Assembly (NCBI GenBank): GCA_020466095.1
Contig: CM035806.1
Coordinates: 131,884,422 to 131,948,421, forward strand
DNA from: Chlorops oryzae
Taxonomy: Eukaryota; Arthropoda; Insecta; Diptera; Chloropidae
Reading direction: 5' to 3'
DNA length: 64,000 nucleotides
The position numbers were made by a program, and so were the translations under genes. Under the pieces are notes generated by a model. The model was not told where the DNA came from, did no database searches, and was given only the letters and a program-made list of their open reading frames with translations. Positions 1 to 11,880 of the stretch are shown here, in pieces; the stretch's first letter is position 1, and each line of letters begins with the position of its first letter.

Positions 1-826
1 ACAATTGGAATACACCCAGAATTTCGAGCAAAAGATTTTAGAAAATTTCAAAGAAAGGTGATAGTATTGTAATAAAAAAGTAAATATATTCTCTTTTCGA
101 AAATGAAAGCCCAGTTGATATGTTTTGCTTAAAGAAGTCAATTGATTCGTCATGGTCGTAATTCCCGTTTTGACTTTAAACGATTTCACACGATTTTAGC
201 AAAGTCGTAAGCAGTCGATTAAAATGAAAAAAACCCAAAAACGTGTTCCAGTAAACAAGATCAAACACTCGCTTGATTTTTTTTTATATATAATTTATAA
301 CGATTTTTTTAAGTTCATGACGAAATTGTTGTGCTCTCAATGGACCACCCCTCGGGAGTTCAAGTCCCATATGAGCAGTCCTGATTCTTCTAATGGGGCA
401 TGTATCATTGCGAATATTCAATAAAATTTTGTTGTTGTTGGAATTCTTATGAGCATCCAGTAACCAAACATGAATAAAGACAATTTGAAAACGTCTGTCC
501 ATTTTGTTTTTGTTTGTTTTTTGTTTATATATACATATATAAATATACTACTTATAATAATTATTTTTATTACGCAATTTGAAAAGTGGTTTAGCTACAT
601 TGAAGTCTCGCAACTCGGCATCGACTTAAATCTAATTAAGACCAAAGTTTCGTTTTAATTTGTCCGTTTCTTTATTATTAGAAAGTCATTCACCTCAAAC
701 AATTGAAAAAAAAAACAACATTTGATATGTCAAATAGCGGCCAAAGATTTCACACACCAATCGATTCGATTGTCAAAAATATTAAATTATTTGTACCGAA
801 CATATGTAAAATGTACATATAAGAAC
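1..826. other. Intergenic, nothing recognised
   Basis: AT-rich sequence with short homopolymers. The short open frames show no start context, motif or composition suggesting a gene. A weak B-box-like GTTCAAGTCCC lies near 358-368 without a clear cloverleaf. Confidence 0.5.
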
Positions 827-830
827 ATAT

Positions 831-1076
831 CGCATCCATGCTACTAAATCGGCACAATTAAAAATTTCGCATTCTTTGAAAATTATTCAATCTCTCTTGA
901 AACTAAGGAGAAATAATATTTTTTCTAAACATATATTGCTCTCAATCGACTGCTGCCTCAGTCAATATAAGCATTGATTTTCTAGGTGTTGGGTTTCTTA
1001 CAGTATAATTCAATCGAACATAAAAACAATTGATTAAAAAAATTTTGAATTGTGCCGACTTATTAGCAAGGATACG
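831..1076. mobile_element. 246-base MITE, copy 1
   Basis: Terminal inverted repeats start CGCATCCATGCTA at 831 and end with the complement at 1076 (TAGCAAGGATACG). Each end continues into a match of about 40 bases containing TCGGCACAATT. ATAT flanks both sides (827-830, 1077-1080), a likely target duplication. A second 246-base copy is at 58907-59152 and a partial one near 52228. Confidence 0.75.
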
Positions 1077-1701
1077 ATATGTATGTGCGCGACAAATTTT
1101 ATTTTGAAAGCAATTTCAAGTAGTCTAAATATAGCCGAAAACTAGTCTGACTTGATAAATTTTCTTCGCATTAAAGATAGTTGAGATGTCTTACGTCATT
1201 AAATTAAACCGAACAAACGGAGCTAAAATTTTTAACAAAATTAACCCTCTTCGTGTCGATCCAAGTAAAAAACGCCATCAGAATTAAGCCCGAAAATATA
1301 TATTTATTTATACTTATAAAAAAAATTTTTATGGCATTGTTAAGTATATCCTAAATAAGCATAAAGGCGGTCCCGATTGATTCAAGTCTTTCATAGTGAG
1401 GTTGCTTGTTCCAGTATAGTCAGTATATTTAGTGATATCACAGAATTATATTACTCAAAACTGCTGGTACGTTGAAAGTTAAATTGGCAAGTCCTGAAAT
1501 GGAACTCAAATAGTCTCAATCGGTAAAAGTTTTTCAAAGCATCTGTTAGGCAATTAAAAGATGTTTCACCCACACGAATTAGTATCGATTCGCAAAAGAT
1601 TTCTAGAAACTTTTATCAATACACAGTGCAACACATAATTTCAGAACCACTTTTTGTTTGCCGTTCCTCAAAGTACTTACTGAACCCAGAAAAACTACGT
1701 G

Positions 1702-2075
1702 TTTCGTTTTGCCAAATTGGCTACCGTTCGCAAGATATGGCGGTTCAAAGTTTTTGGCCTCAAGGGGATTTTGTGCATTTTTTCCTTAAATAGTTATAGA
1801 TTCGGATTGAAATGTGCGTAGTTCCATAGCTCCCAAGTTTACTGCTACACCCAACAATTTTAGTATTATGTAATGCTTTTTAAGAGAAAATAGTGCATTC
1901 ATTTGACCACGGTGCAAGACATGTTTTCCCATCAACTTTTCGTTTTGCCAAATTGGCTACCGTTTGCGAGATATGGTGGTTCAAAGTTTTTGCCTCCAAG
2001 TGGATTTTTTGCATTTATCCGTATTTTTATAATGTCCTATGGAGCTACGCACATTTCAATCCGAGATTCCGGATC
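1702..2075. repeat. Direct and inverted repeat block
   Basis: An approximately 80-base direct repeat (1702-1783 and 1938-2019, offset 236) contains TTTTGCCAAATTGGCTACCG. A separate pair of about 35 bases (1795-1832 and 2036-2075) is inverted, sharing AAATGTGCGTAG. This suggests a degenerate transposon or satellite fragment of unknown class. Confidence 0.6.
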
Positions 2076-2079
2076 CATG

Positions 2080-3823
2080 GCCGGATTCTACTATACATAC
2101 CTAAGTAATGGGAACTATTTAGATCTGAGGTAAAATAAAAATTGTTTTAATTGATACTGAAACTGTAAAGGAATTTAAAAGGAATTTTTACGGAAATCAG
2201 CCCAAAACCGGTCATTCTTCGATCCCTTCAAAATTCAAATTATGCAGACTGTATCTTCTTCCCATTTATTAACTTCCCAGAGGAAGTTATTGTTTTGGGG
2301 CTGATTTTGTGTTCTGCAATTTTTTTGCATATTTACACGTTTCGATGGTTGTAGAATCCATAATTAACGTTTTTAATGTCATGTATGTGTGTGTGTATGA
2401 ACGTATGCACGTACGTATGTTCGTTCGGATTTTTTCGTCTCGATTATCTCGCGAACGACACATGATCCCTCTCGGCACAGTCTTGCACCCGTCTTCGACG
2501 CTGGCTGCACGAATTGAACAAATCGTTGAGGACACTTGCAAGACTAAAGCATCGTTGGCTTCGATGCAAAATCCATACAAATGTCGCGAGCTTCGTGCAC
2601 GACACTTTGCAGGACATGTCATTCATGAAGTCATGCATCCCATGCGTAGAGGAAGTCATCCATGACTGGTCTTGCGTAATGCAAACATGAATAAGCTCTT
2701 AAAACTTTTTAAAAATTTCAATAAAACGCTTATTTAAGATGACATTGTAATATTTATTATATGTATGTATATACAATATAATTGATTATATTAAATCTAT
2801 TTAACAACTATTAACAAATCAACACAGAACGTGATTGCCAAACGAAATAGGAATGTCAAAACCGGCTTAGTTATAATGCCGTATGGGAAATTCAAAATCG
2901 GCTTAGTTATAATAACGATGTCTTCGAAGACTTCATGCACGATTTTGTCTTGAACGACCGATTTCCGAAAGGGATATTAAAATGAGACTAGGCTCATTCG
3001 TTGCGTAGTCGTACTTATAATTGAGAGCTGATTAAGTTTTCAGCACAATCGGCTTCGCGGTTTTTCAATAGGAATCAAAAACCTAAAGAACCTGGCTTAC
3101 TGGCGCGATGTATGCTCGTTAATCATTTTGGTTGATATCGTATCCAAAACAGTTCTCATGATTTACACTGAACTGATCTAGTAGTTCCAATTGGCTATAA
3201 AAAATTAGGAATTCTGCTACTAGATTTGTTCAATTCAATATCATGAGAGACGGTTTTTTAAATTAAAAGATCTCGGATTTTTTCACAATTCGTGCCCAAT
3301 CAATCCACAGTTTTAATCCGATTTGAAAAATTTTGGATTGGGTACTCAGTATTAAGAAGCATCGTCCAAAAACCTATAAAATACCTGACTTACTCACCCG
3401 ACGTATGAGCAATGTTATAACAAAATAAATGAAGTGGGAGTTTTCATTACGTATACCATAGGTCCCCTTTAAAATAAAATTAATGAACTGTTCTATTATT
3501 TATTGAAATCTATGGAAAGATCACTTTTCATAACTTTCTAGAAAGTAGTAAAGGTAATGGGGTCGATTTTGTGAATCATGGAGTTTTTCGAGCCGATTAT
3601 CAGCATAATGGGATAGTGAGTTTAATAGGGAAAAAACCTAAAACACCTATCAAAACTCAATTATATATATGTAGGTACCAAAAATTGTTACAAAAGCGGT
3701 AGTCGTTTATAGATGGCTTAAATTATGAGTTGCACGAAATCGGTCGATGCATTCTCGTGTTATATACAAGATCTTGCCTTAAGAACTCAACGTACAGTAA
3801 TGTTATTTCGAAACAATTTAGTA
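2080..3823. other. Intergenic, no gene
   Basis: An open stretch at 2309-2665 has no recognisable protein features and overlaps open frames on the other strand. A two-copy short repeat (CGGCTTAGTTATAAT) sits at about 2862-2912. Palindromic AACTTCCCAGAGGAAGTTA lies at about 2272-2290. Nothing else was recognised. Confidence 0.5.
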
Positions 3824-3832
3824 GTTCGTACC

Positions 3833-4026
3833 CATGATACAAGAAAACAAGATAGCGCCATTTCAGCCCGATGATGTCACAAATACAAAATGAGAGCTTC
3901 GTTGTTGTTGTTTTGCATGTTAGGCCCAACGTCACAACTATACTTTAGCATGGGAAACAACAACAATGGGAATGCTACAAAATAGCGGTACCCGAAATGG
4001 CGCTATCTTGCTCTCTTTGTATCATG
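3833..4026. mobile_element. 194-base MITE with 9-base target duplication
   Basis: The ends are long inverted repeats (CATGATACAA at 3833 and TTGTATCATG ending 4026), continuing into CAAGATAGCGCCATTTC in both orientations. GTTCGTACC is duplicated exactly at 3824-3832 and 4027-4035. An 8-9-base duplication fits hAT-, P- or Merlin-type insertion; the superfamily is not settled. Confidence 0.85.
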
Positions 4027-4085
4027 GTTCGTACCATGACTTATACGTATTGATTTAAAAACAGTGATATGTATAGAGACCGTGG

Positions 4086-4799
4086 TGGAGAGTGGGTGAT
4101 AAAGGGAGAGAGAGGGAGAAGGAGGGAGAAGGAGGTAGAGAGGGTGAGAGGGTGAGAGGGTGAGAGGGAGAGAGTGAGAGAGGGAGTGAGGGAGGGATGG
4201 AGGGAGGGAGGGAGAGAACGAAGGTGAGAAAAAGGGAGGGAGAGAGGGAAAGAGAGAGGGAAGGAGAGAGGGAGGGAGAGAGGGAAGGAGAGAGGGAGGG
4301 AGAGAGGCAGGGAGAGAGGGATGGTGAGAGGGAGGGAGAGAGGGCGGGAGAGAGGTAGGGTGAGTGGGCGGAGAGAGGGAGGATGAGAGGGAAAGAGGAA
4401 CAGAGGGAGAGAGAGGGTGAAAGGGAGAGACGGTGAGAAGGTTGAGAGAGGGAGAGAGGGAGAGAGGGAGAGAGGGAGAGAGGGAGAGAGGGAGAGAGGG
4501 AGGGAGAGGGAGAGAGGGAGAGGAGGGAGAGAGGGAGAGAGGGAGAGAGGGAGAGGAGGGAGAGAGGGAGAGGGAGGGAGAGAGGGAGAGAGGGAGAGAG
4601 GGAGAGAGGGAGAGAGGGAGAGAGGGAGAGAGGGAGAGAGGGAGAGGAGAGAGAGGAGAGAGGAGAGAGGGAGAGAGGGAGAGAGGGAGAGAGGGAGAGA
4701 GGAGAGAGGGAGAGAGGGAGAGAGGGAGAGAGGGAGGAGAGGAGAGAGGAGAGAGAGGGAGAGAGGGAGAGAGGAGAGAGGGAGAGAGGAGAAGGAGAA
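4086..4799 (+). repeat. GGGAGAGA-type minisatellite with a long pure purine tract
   Basis: Imperfect tandem GGGAGAGA units span over 700 bases. From 4444 to 4799 there is no pyrimidine on the plus strand (356 bases). Long open frames through it, on both strands, are composition artefacts. Confidence 0.95.
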
Positions 4800-4919
4800 C
4801 AGTATTTAGGTAGAGATGATACGAGGTTAAGATGAACAGGGAGCAATGAGTAAGGGAAGGGAGTGGGAAATAGAGAAGAGGTCAAAGAGGGAGACGGGAG
4901 AGGAGAGTGGAAAGGAAAG

Positions 4920-5207
4920 TTATGAAACAGTAGAAAAGTGGAGATTCGAGAGCAAGTTCTCTGATAAGGTGGAAAGTACATGTTGCATAGTTTTCATATA
5001 ACAGTATTTCTTATTAATATTATGACCAGTTGCATAAGTACTTATGATAGCAATTTCAACATATGAAAACAAGGTTCAAAAGAACCTTGTTGGAAATTAA
5101 AGTTATAAACAGTAAAAATTCTATATTCGAGAGCAAGTTTCTCTTAATAAGGTGAAAGTCATGTTGCAATAGTTTTCATATAACAGTATTTCTTATTAAT
5201 ATTATTG
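4920..5207 (+). repeat. Tandem duplication, unit about 183 bases
   Basis: The segments from about 4931-5023 and 5113-5207 are near-identical (shared ATTCGAGAGCAAG, AGTTTTCATATAACAGTATT). The second follows directly after the first unit. A small hairpin (CAAGGTTC...GAACCTTG) lies near 5069-5088. Confidence 0.75.
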
Positions 5208-5969
5208 ACGATTTTTTTGAAAACCACTAAATCTTCACATATGTAAACGGCCTATAAGATGTACCGGGAATATTTATGTAGTGTTTGTTTCGATTTCATT
5301 GAAATTTTCTCTTCTGAGAAGTTAGTTGTGTGGCCCATAGGGGTCGCACTAACACAATTTATTATTAACTAATTTTCTTATATGTAAATGTTATTAAACA
5401 AGTTTAAAGTGAGCACCCAATAAATAAGGGTAGAACAAGATACTGCCTCAAAAACCTTATATAATCCTTTTGATCCTGCAATGTCAAATTCTCGAATCCA
5501 TCTTGCTTTAAAATCAACACAATAAAAACAAAATTTTTCCCCCGCACGCATATGTGTGACTTATTTTTACGAAGAAGAAGCATAAAGAATTTAATCAGCT
5601 TGATGCCATGCGATGTGATCCGATGACACTTCGGGATTTTTCTATAAATATCGTCGACGTATGATCGCGCTCGAAAATCGATCGACATTGTCTCGTTATA
5701 GTTCTGAGACCTGTAAATTGGAAATGAATGAATGAATGAATGAATAAAAATGAATAAAAATTCTACTACGTGGCCGAATGAGCGGCAGAGAATCAAATAT
5801 AGTTTCATTTAAAAGACTGTGCTAAAAAAAAAAAAAACGTATTTCTTAAAAGAATGTTTTATGGACGTCATTTAGTCAGTTAGTCAGTCAATTTCGGAGC
5901 CGGTTGGATGGGTTCTTGTGGCAAAGCGCTGAGCTAACCATAAAGCGAACATCCTTAACTAAGCGGCCA
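5208..5969. other. Upstream region of gene 1
   Basis: No gene. It contains a short AATG microsatellite at 5724-5745 and an A-rich run at about 5825. Any enhancers of gene 1 may lie here but none can be named. Confidence 0.4.
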
Positions 5970-6011
5970 TATAAATGAATTCACGTCCAAATAGTGTCGC
6001 AGTCATTCGTC
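5970..6011 (+). promoter_or_regulatory. Core promoter of gene 1 (TATA box plus initiator)
   Basis: TATAAAT lies at 5970-5976. The initiator TCATTC lies at 6003-6008, with its A at 6005, 35 bases downstream of the first T of the TATA box. An alternative start is the CAGTC at 6000-6004, 31 bases away. The block TCATTCGTC (6003-6011) recurs exactly at the matching place in gene 2. No DPE match was seen. No ATG lies between the start site and 6039. Confidence 0.65.
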
Positions 6012-6044
6012 TACACTACACTGGAGTGCTCAGAATCGATGACA

Positions 6045-7473
6045 ATGGTGAGTGAGTTTTTTTTTTCCTTCTTAAATCTGGCAGACGGAATTATCGCCGA
6101 ATCCGCCTCTCTATATCTACACCAAAAAAGAAAAATTGTTAAAAAGATAAAACACTTTCAAGGAATGTCTTTTTTTGGTGTGTGATTTCAATATTATAAG
6201 AAGAAGATTAATTGAGCGATGACAACGCTTTGAATGCAAAAATGAATCGCGTGACATAAAGAACAATCAACGGGAGTTTATGTTTTCTTCTTCTTAAATT
6301 ATTGATATTGAAATAATAATTTCATTTACTTATTTCCCTTTTGTTCCTTTGCAGAAAATACTCCTCTTATTTGCCTTAGTGGCAGTCGCTTGCGGCGATG
6401 TATCGCATTTATTCCATGAGGGTGAACATGCGCATAGCCCTCTTGTCATTGATGTCCCTCAATATGAGGCTGGTGCCAAGGATGAATCAGGATATCATTA
6501 TGAAAAACCTGCAAGAGTCTTCCCACCGGCTCCTAAGCCAGCACCTCAGCCGCAACCCGTAAAACCATACGTTCCACCTGCACCCAAGCCAGCACCGGAA
6601 TACCTGCCGCCTGTGCCTAAGCCAACGAACAAACCAGCTCCTCCTGCAAGACGTCCACCTCCACCACCACCGCCACCACCACCAGCACCCAAAAAGGAAT
6701 ATTTGCCTCCAGCGCCAAAACCGGCACCACCACCGCCACCACCACCACAACCAAAACACGAGGATGGATATCATTACGACAAGCCCAGCCAATCATTCCC
6801 ACCGCAGCCAAAACCTGAATACCTGCCCCCAGTACCCAAGCCAACAAACAAACCAGCTCCACCAGCAAGACGCCCACCTCCACCACCACCACCACCGCCA
6901 CCAGCGCCGAAGAAGGAATATTTGCCGCCAGCGCCAAAACCAGCACCACCACCACCACCGCCACCACCACCACCACCAGCACCCAAAAAGGAATATTTGC
7001 CTCCAGCGCCAAAGCCAGCACCGAAACCAGCACCTAGGCCGCCACCACCACCACCTCCACCACAACCAAAACACGAGGATGGATATCATTACGACAAGCC
7101 CAGCCAATCATTCCCACCGCAGCCAAAACCTGAATACCTGCCCCCAGTGCCCAAGCCAACAAACAAACCAGCTCCACCAGCAAGACGCCCACCTCCACCA
7201 CCACCACCACCGCCACCAGCGCCGAAGAAGGAATATTTGCCGCCAGCACCCAAGCCACAACCTCCACCGCAACCCCCAAAGAAGCTATATAACCTCAAGC
7301 CTAAGGAACCGACTAGGGAGTATATTCCACCACCAACAGTAGCACCGAAACTACCCCCGCCACCACCACCACCACCGAGAGCAACGCCACCTTCAACATA
7401 CCTTCCTCCACAACCAGTAAAGGAAAAAGGCTACTCCTATCCCAATAACCCGCAGCCTTCGTTCACCTTCTAA
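6045..7473 (+). CDS. Gene 1: secreted proline-rich protein with GYR and YLP motifs
   Basis: Spliced CDS: exon 1 (6045-6047) is the start ATG, followed by donor GTGAGT; the intron is 6048-6354 and ends TTTGCAG; exon 2 is 6355-7473, TAA at 7471. It encodes 373 aa. An in-frame upstream ATG at 6039 would add Met-Thr; 6045 is preferred because it has A at -3 and matches the Met-Lys start of the paralogues. Residues 1-15 form a signal peptide (KILLLFALVAVACG), then DVSHL. The mature chain is Pro-rich with poly-Pro runs of about 10, seven EYLPP blocks (YLP motif), three GYHY(E/D)KP blocks and a C-terminal GYSYPNN ending in PSFTF (GYR motif). A 105-residue unit is duplicated in tandem. Seen: the splice signals and motifs. 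Known: GYR and YLP motifs occur in secreted fly proteins of unknown function. Inferred: an extracellular or cuticular structural protein whose tyrosines may be cross-linked. No orthologue name can be assigned. Confidence 0.87.
6746..7247 (+). repeat. In-frame internal duplication within gene 1
   Basis: The 187-base segments 6746-6932 and 7061-7247 differ at a single base (about 6834, synonymous A/G in a Val codon). Their offset is 315 bases, exactly 105 codons. Each carries one GYHYDKP block, the PPVPKPTNKPAPPARR segment, a poly-Pro run and KKEYLPP. Confidence 0.9.
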
Positions 7474-7647
7474 GCTAAATTAAATATCGTAATGAATTCA
7501 ATTGTAAAAATCGTCGATAATTAAGTTCAGCTTAATGCAAATCAACAACTATTTTACTCAACGAATTAAATAAGAGTTCCTTCCCTATGCATCATGGCCA
7601 TAGAGAGGTTCTCCGTGTGTTATGAATTTAATATTAAACTTAAAAAA

Positions 7648-7653
7648 AATAAA
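7648..7653 (+). terminator. Likely polyadenylation signal of gene 1
   Basis: AATAAA at 7648-7653 is 175 bases after the stop codon. A second AATAAA lies at 7733-7738. Which one is used cannot be told from the sequence. Confidence 0.5.
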
Positions 7654-7875
7654 TCTTTTTAATGTAGAGAAACGAGCTCATTTCATTCGAATCCCCAGAG
7701 GATATGTCATTAACAACAGGAACTTCTATATTAATAAATAAAAAACACGTTTTAAAATGAATGAATTCTCAACGAACACATCACTCGAAAGCTGAAACAT
7801 AAAATGAGCCAAGCGGTCCAGAGACGATACGATACGATACATCGACATCGGGCATTAGTATTTGAAAGGCTCTTA

Positions 7876-8272
7876 CCCAGCAGATAATTGGATCATCCAA
7901 AGAGTAATCCTACATCGCTCATTTGCGAGTAATGGATTACTAGAGAATGCTCAAATTTCATATATTTTTTAACATAGGATGTCCCGGCGGAGGAGTAAAC
8001 CTTTTGATCTCGGAAAGGAGATCAAGTGGAGTAGTCTTTTCTAATTCAAGAAAGAGCATAAGCGGAGTAATATTTTGCTCGCATCTTAGTCCAAATGAAT
8101 GGATAAGTCATTAAATATCATAGGTTGCTCTCCTATTACTCCAAATGAATGATTAAGCGACTATAAAAATTGAAATAAAACCTCGATTGCTCGCTTCTTA
8201 CTCCAAATGGATGAATAAGTCATTACTCTTCTTTTGCTCGGTTAAGGTATTAATCCATAATTATCTGCTGGG
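7876..8272. mobile_element. 397-base TIR element, CCCAGCAG-ended, with internal tandem repeats
   Basis: Ends are CCCAGCAGATAATT (7876) and AATTATCTGCTGGG (ending 8272), flanked by TA on both sides. The interior has three to four diverged units of about 60 bases with the shared core TTACTCCAAATGAATG. No coding capacity. Confidence 0.75.
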
Positions 8273-8279
8273 TAGTTAT

Positions 8280-10235
8280 GACGAGGCATGATTCAAACAT
8301 AGCAGCTGATTAGTACTTATATTCGGACACGTTCATATCTCAAAAGGGTCTTATTTTATGTTTTCTTTTTGTTTTTTCTCCTAATATTCCCACTCAAAAT
8401 TAAAGGTCTTAACCCGGTTTCACTCTAGCCTGTTGAGAAAGTTGGTGATTTTCCCTCAATTTTTCGCTTTTTCTTCAAACGTAGCCAACTCTCATAAAGA
8501 GCCCTAAGTTGTTAAGGAATATAAAGCAGACACGGGTAGCCTACAAAGTGCATAATAATTTTCTTGTACGCATCTCCATAAACGCACAATAGTTCACACG
8601 CATGGAATGTGTATGTATGATTGGACTATGTGTCGTATGAGTTACGCAATATGCATGGCACGTCACGTTATATTTGTTGTTGAATCGAATCTATATTTAT
8701 TTTCCAATAAGTATGAATTATGTTTTGAACAGCCGGCTAATCATGCAAAGTCCAATTAACTACACTGCGTTTGTGCATCCATATTAATCGTCAAAAGCAA
8801 TGGACCAACGTCATACCACAATGTGTCTTCGGCATGGCTGTTGGTCTGGCTGTCGGTCTGCTGCTGTTGTCTTTCTCTCAGTTCGTCTATGAAAAGTATT
8901 TTTAGCTGCATACTAAATTATGTTATTTTTGGGAATCAGCACACTGTCCGTCGATCGTGAATGCTATTTAAAAGTGTTAACATTGCTGTTCTAAACAGCT
9001 TTTACGCTGGTTGAAGGTATTTTAACAGCTTATTCAAAATAATTTAGATTTCCGAAGTCTTTTACACAATAAAATACATATGTTCAAAATAATAATTTTG
9101 GCAGATAGTCATGATGTCAAATTGCCATATTATCATACCTTTGTAAATAGCCGAATTGATTTGTGATAAATCAGGTTTGTGAAAATACGAAAATAAATTT
9201 CATAGAATTATTAAAAAATTTCCCTGTTTAAATTTAGATTATTTTTGATTTATTTTAATTACATTTGGTATAATCAAAATTGAATCAAAGTAATCTTTAT
9301 TTAATCGGGATTGTGTATTTTTTGATTATGTTACGAATTCATTAAAAATTCTTCATTGATCGGATATAATGGCGATTGTTTAGGATTTTTTAGCAATCCC
9401 AATTATTAACCATGAGCCCCAAATATAACATAATCACTAATATGTAGTTATGTATGCCTGTATGCAAAAAAGAATTTTAGTTTATTAATCGTTAATAAAA
9501 TGATCATTGTTTAACAGTTCGGTTCTTAATCGGCAATACTAATCCAAACAACGTCGGGCTAACTACAATAGATCCTATTGATTTTCAGGTGTAACTGTGC
9601 ACCCGTTTTTATTAACAAATTAGTAAAACAGATTTTTTGTTTTGTTTTCTGTTTTGAAAATTTAGCATATGAAATGAGGCTCATAAACTTTTTCTCACAA
9701 CATTTTAATTCGAAATCATTAAACATGAAATCCCAACGCAAAGTAAGATTGAAAACCGAAACATGATTTTATCGAAAACGTTTACAAAAATCACTCTCGA
9801 TAATATTCAAATTCTGGTTTTTCCTTGAGATATTACTGATTTTATGCAATGCGATGGGCGTTTTGAAAACCAATGAGCTTTAGGCTTTCAACTCTTAACC
9901 GGAGCACATCAGTCCCAAGTGCGCTCGCATTTGCATATATGCATATACATATATTATATATTGGATAGTCTATGGATTTGAATTGAATTTTTGAAAGCCT
10001 CTCTCATAGTTGGTAATAAGCACTTGGGCAGCTTAAACGGGGCAATCCATGATAAACTTCTAGATGGCAGAGTGCAATTTGAGCGACTGGCTTGTAAGCT
10101 AATCACAGCTGTTCTCTGCCTAATCATATATTTAGATTTTTAATTATATTCCACACTAAAAAAAACTTGGGAGTTTAAGAGTATCCACTTTACGTTTTTC
10201 TAAGCATCTTTGCTTTGAGCGTTGTTAAAAAAAAA
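8280..10235. other. Intergenic, nothing recognised
   Basis: About 2 kb of AT-rich sequence. No convincing open frame, transposon end or tandem array was identified. Confidence 0.45.
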
Positions 10236-11100
10236 ACAAGTAAAGAAGTTTACATTGGCTAAGCCGATTGCACACATACCTTTTCCTCAGCCTAAAATAT
10301 GTTGAAACATTACCTTAACAAAAATTCCTGCCGTTCCTAGCTTGGATATCTATTTATACCTTCTAAGACTCGAGATTATTATTAAGCACAAAATTTTCGC
10401 GGATGGTGAGCATGGTCAAATTTTAACCGTTAGAGGACATTTTGTCTAGCTGCGAAAACCTCAATTCAAAATAGAGAAAATCAAATTTTTGCGAATTTCG
10501 CGAATGGTGGTCATGGTCAAAATTTAACCATAAGTGACGACTTTATTTGGCGGCAAAATACACAATCAGAAAAAGCAAAAAAAATCATTTTTGTATACAG
10601 ATGCGAGAATAAGAGAAAGAGTGTTTTTTTCTAATGTGTCGGATGATGACCATAGTTACAGCGATGTCGCAATTTTTTTTCAGCGAAAGCTTAAGTCTAC
10701 ATAGTAGCTATACACACACCAATTTTCAATAAGCTGGGATGTATAGTAAAAAAGTTATCCAGAAAAAACGTTAAAAATCGTGATTTTTGAAACTTCTGAA
10801 CCATTTCCCACGACCCAAGAAGGGACTAAGAAAAAAATTTGTATGCAGTTTCTTGGACATTTACCTGGTTCAAGTCCATGCCAAATTTCAATATGATATC
10901 TTTCATGGCTTAGGAGTAAATTACGAAAAACTAAAGTGTGACCGACAGACAGACAGACAGACAGACAGACATGGCTAGATCGACTCCTCTTGTCACCCTG
11001 ATCAAGAATATATATATATGTCTATATCTATCGCGACTCCTTTGGTATGTTACATACTCCGAGCCAAACTTAATATACCCTTTCCTTCGGAAAAGGTATA
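10236..11100 (-). mobile_element. DINE-1-like Helentron, family C
   Basis: On the minus strand it runs from a TATACC...GGTATA hairpin head (about 11100-11070), through a CTGTCTGTCTGTC protosatellite (about 10940-10970), to a tail ending in CTTTACTTGTTT (10236). The interior holds a roughly 107-base unit repeated about twice (GGTCATGGTCAAAATTTAACC). The layout matches the known DINE-1/INE-1 group; no protein is encoded. Confidence 0.7.
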
Positions 11101-11487
11101 AAAAAAACGACGACCGTAATGGAAAAGCTAAACAATTCAGCAAGCTTTGAAGTATATAGAATTTTTTAAAATATATATTTTTTTAAATAAATTCTTTGAT
11201 ACTTCATTGTGTGAAGCATGTACCAAAACTAAATAGTTAATATATGTTAATGTGCTTTATAAATTGCCTGTAGAAATATAATTTGCATATATTTAGTAGG
11301 TAATGTTTTTAAGCGAATTCACGGGGACGTAAATTCATAAATATAAACAAATTATGTATAATATAAAAGCTTAGAGCTTGTATTTTCATAAAATCTTACT
11401 ATTTTTTCAATATTTTTGTTAATAAGCGGTGGTTAATAACTGCTCTTTTTACAATCTTTGATTGGGCGTGATAGCATTACCAAGTTA

Positions 11488-11586
11488 GCTATGTTCTCAC
11501 TAGGCCGGGTTAGGGTTAAAGCTGATATGAACGCTTTGAGTTAAAGTATCGGGTTAAGAACTTAACCCCTATAGCGAGAACATAGC
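11488..11586. repeat. Short inverted repeat (MITE-like)
   Basis: GCTATGTTCTCACTA at 11488 is mirrored by TAGCGAGAACATAGC ending 11586. AACCCTAACCC-like sequence lies inside both arms. It is probably a small MITE; no clear target duplication was found. Confidence 0.5.
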
Positions 11587-11638
11587 ATTTGGGTTATCGG
11601 CGAAACCCAGGGTTTCAAATGTCAAAACGCATATAAAA

Positions 11639-11880
11639 GCAAGTAAGGGTGTTATAGTCAGGCGAGCCTGACAATAGAATACCCGACATAGACACACATG
11701 TTCAAATAATTTTTAATATCAAGAGGTGTTAAGGCCATAAGGAGCCCGATATACCGACTTTTGTTAAATTTCTTTATGAAAACTGTCCTTTTGCCACGCC
11801 CACTTTTCCAAATTTTTTTTCTCTAATCGGAGGCCTCAATAAACGCTAAAATTCTAAGTTTCAGTGGAATATCTCTATGG
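11639..11880 (-). mobile_element. DINE-1-like Helentron, family B, 3' fragment
   Basis: It starts with the family B tail in minus orientation (CAAGTAAGGGTGTTATAGTC, then the GTCAGGCGAGCCTGAC hairpin) and breaks off at a G-rich run near 11880. Confidence 0.75.

Noticed and set aside
2309..2665. 118-codon open frame
   Set aside because: Low-complexity start, no motif, an equally long open frame on the other strand.
4055..4981. 308-codon open frame on the minus strand (Ser/Leu/Pro-rich) and long Arg/Glu/Gly frames on the plus strand
   Set aside because: They are produced by the GGGAGAGA minisatellite; any frame through it stays open. No start context, domain or splice signal.
6487..7298. Several Gly/Trp- or Gly/Val-rich frames antisense to gene 1
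   Set aside because: Shadows of the poly-Pro repeats of gene 1.
10787..10978. 63-codon frame ending in a run of DRQT repeats
   Set aside because: Crosses the protosatellite of a Helentron; similar frames recur in other copies.
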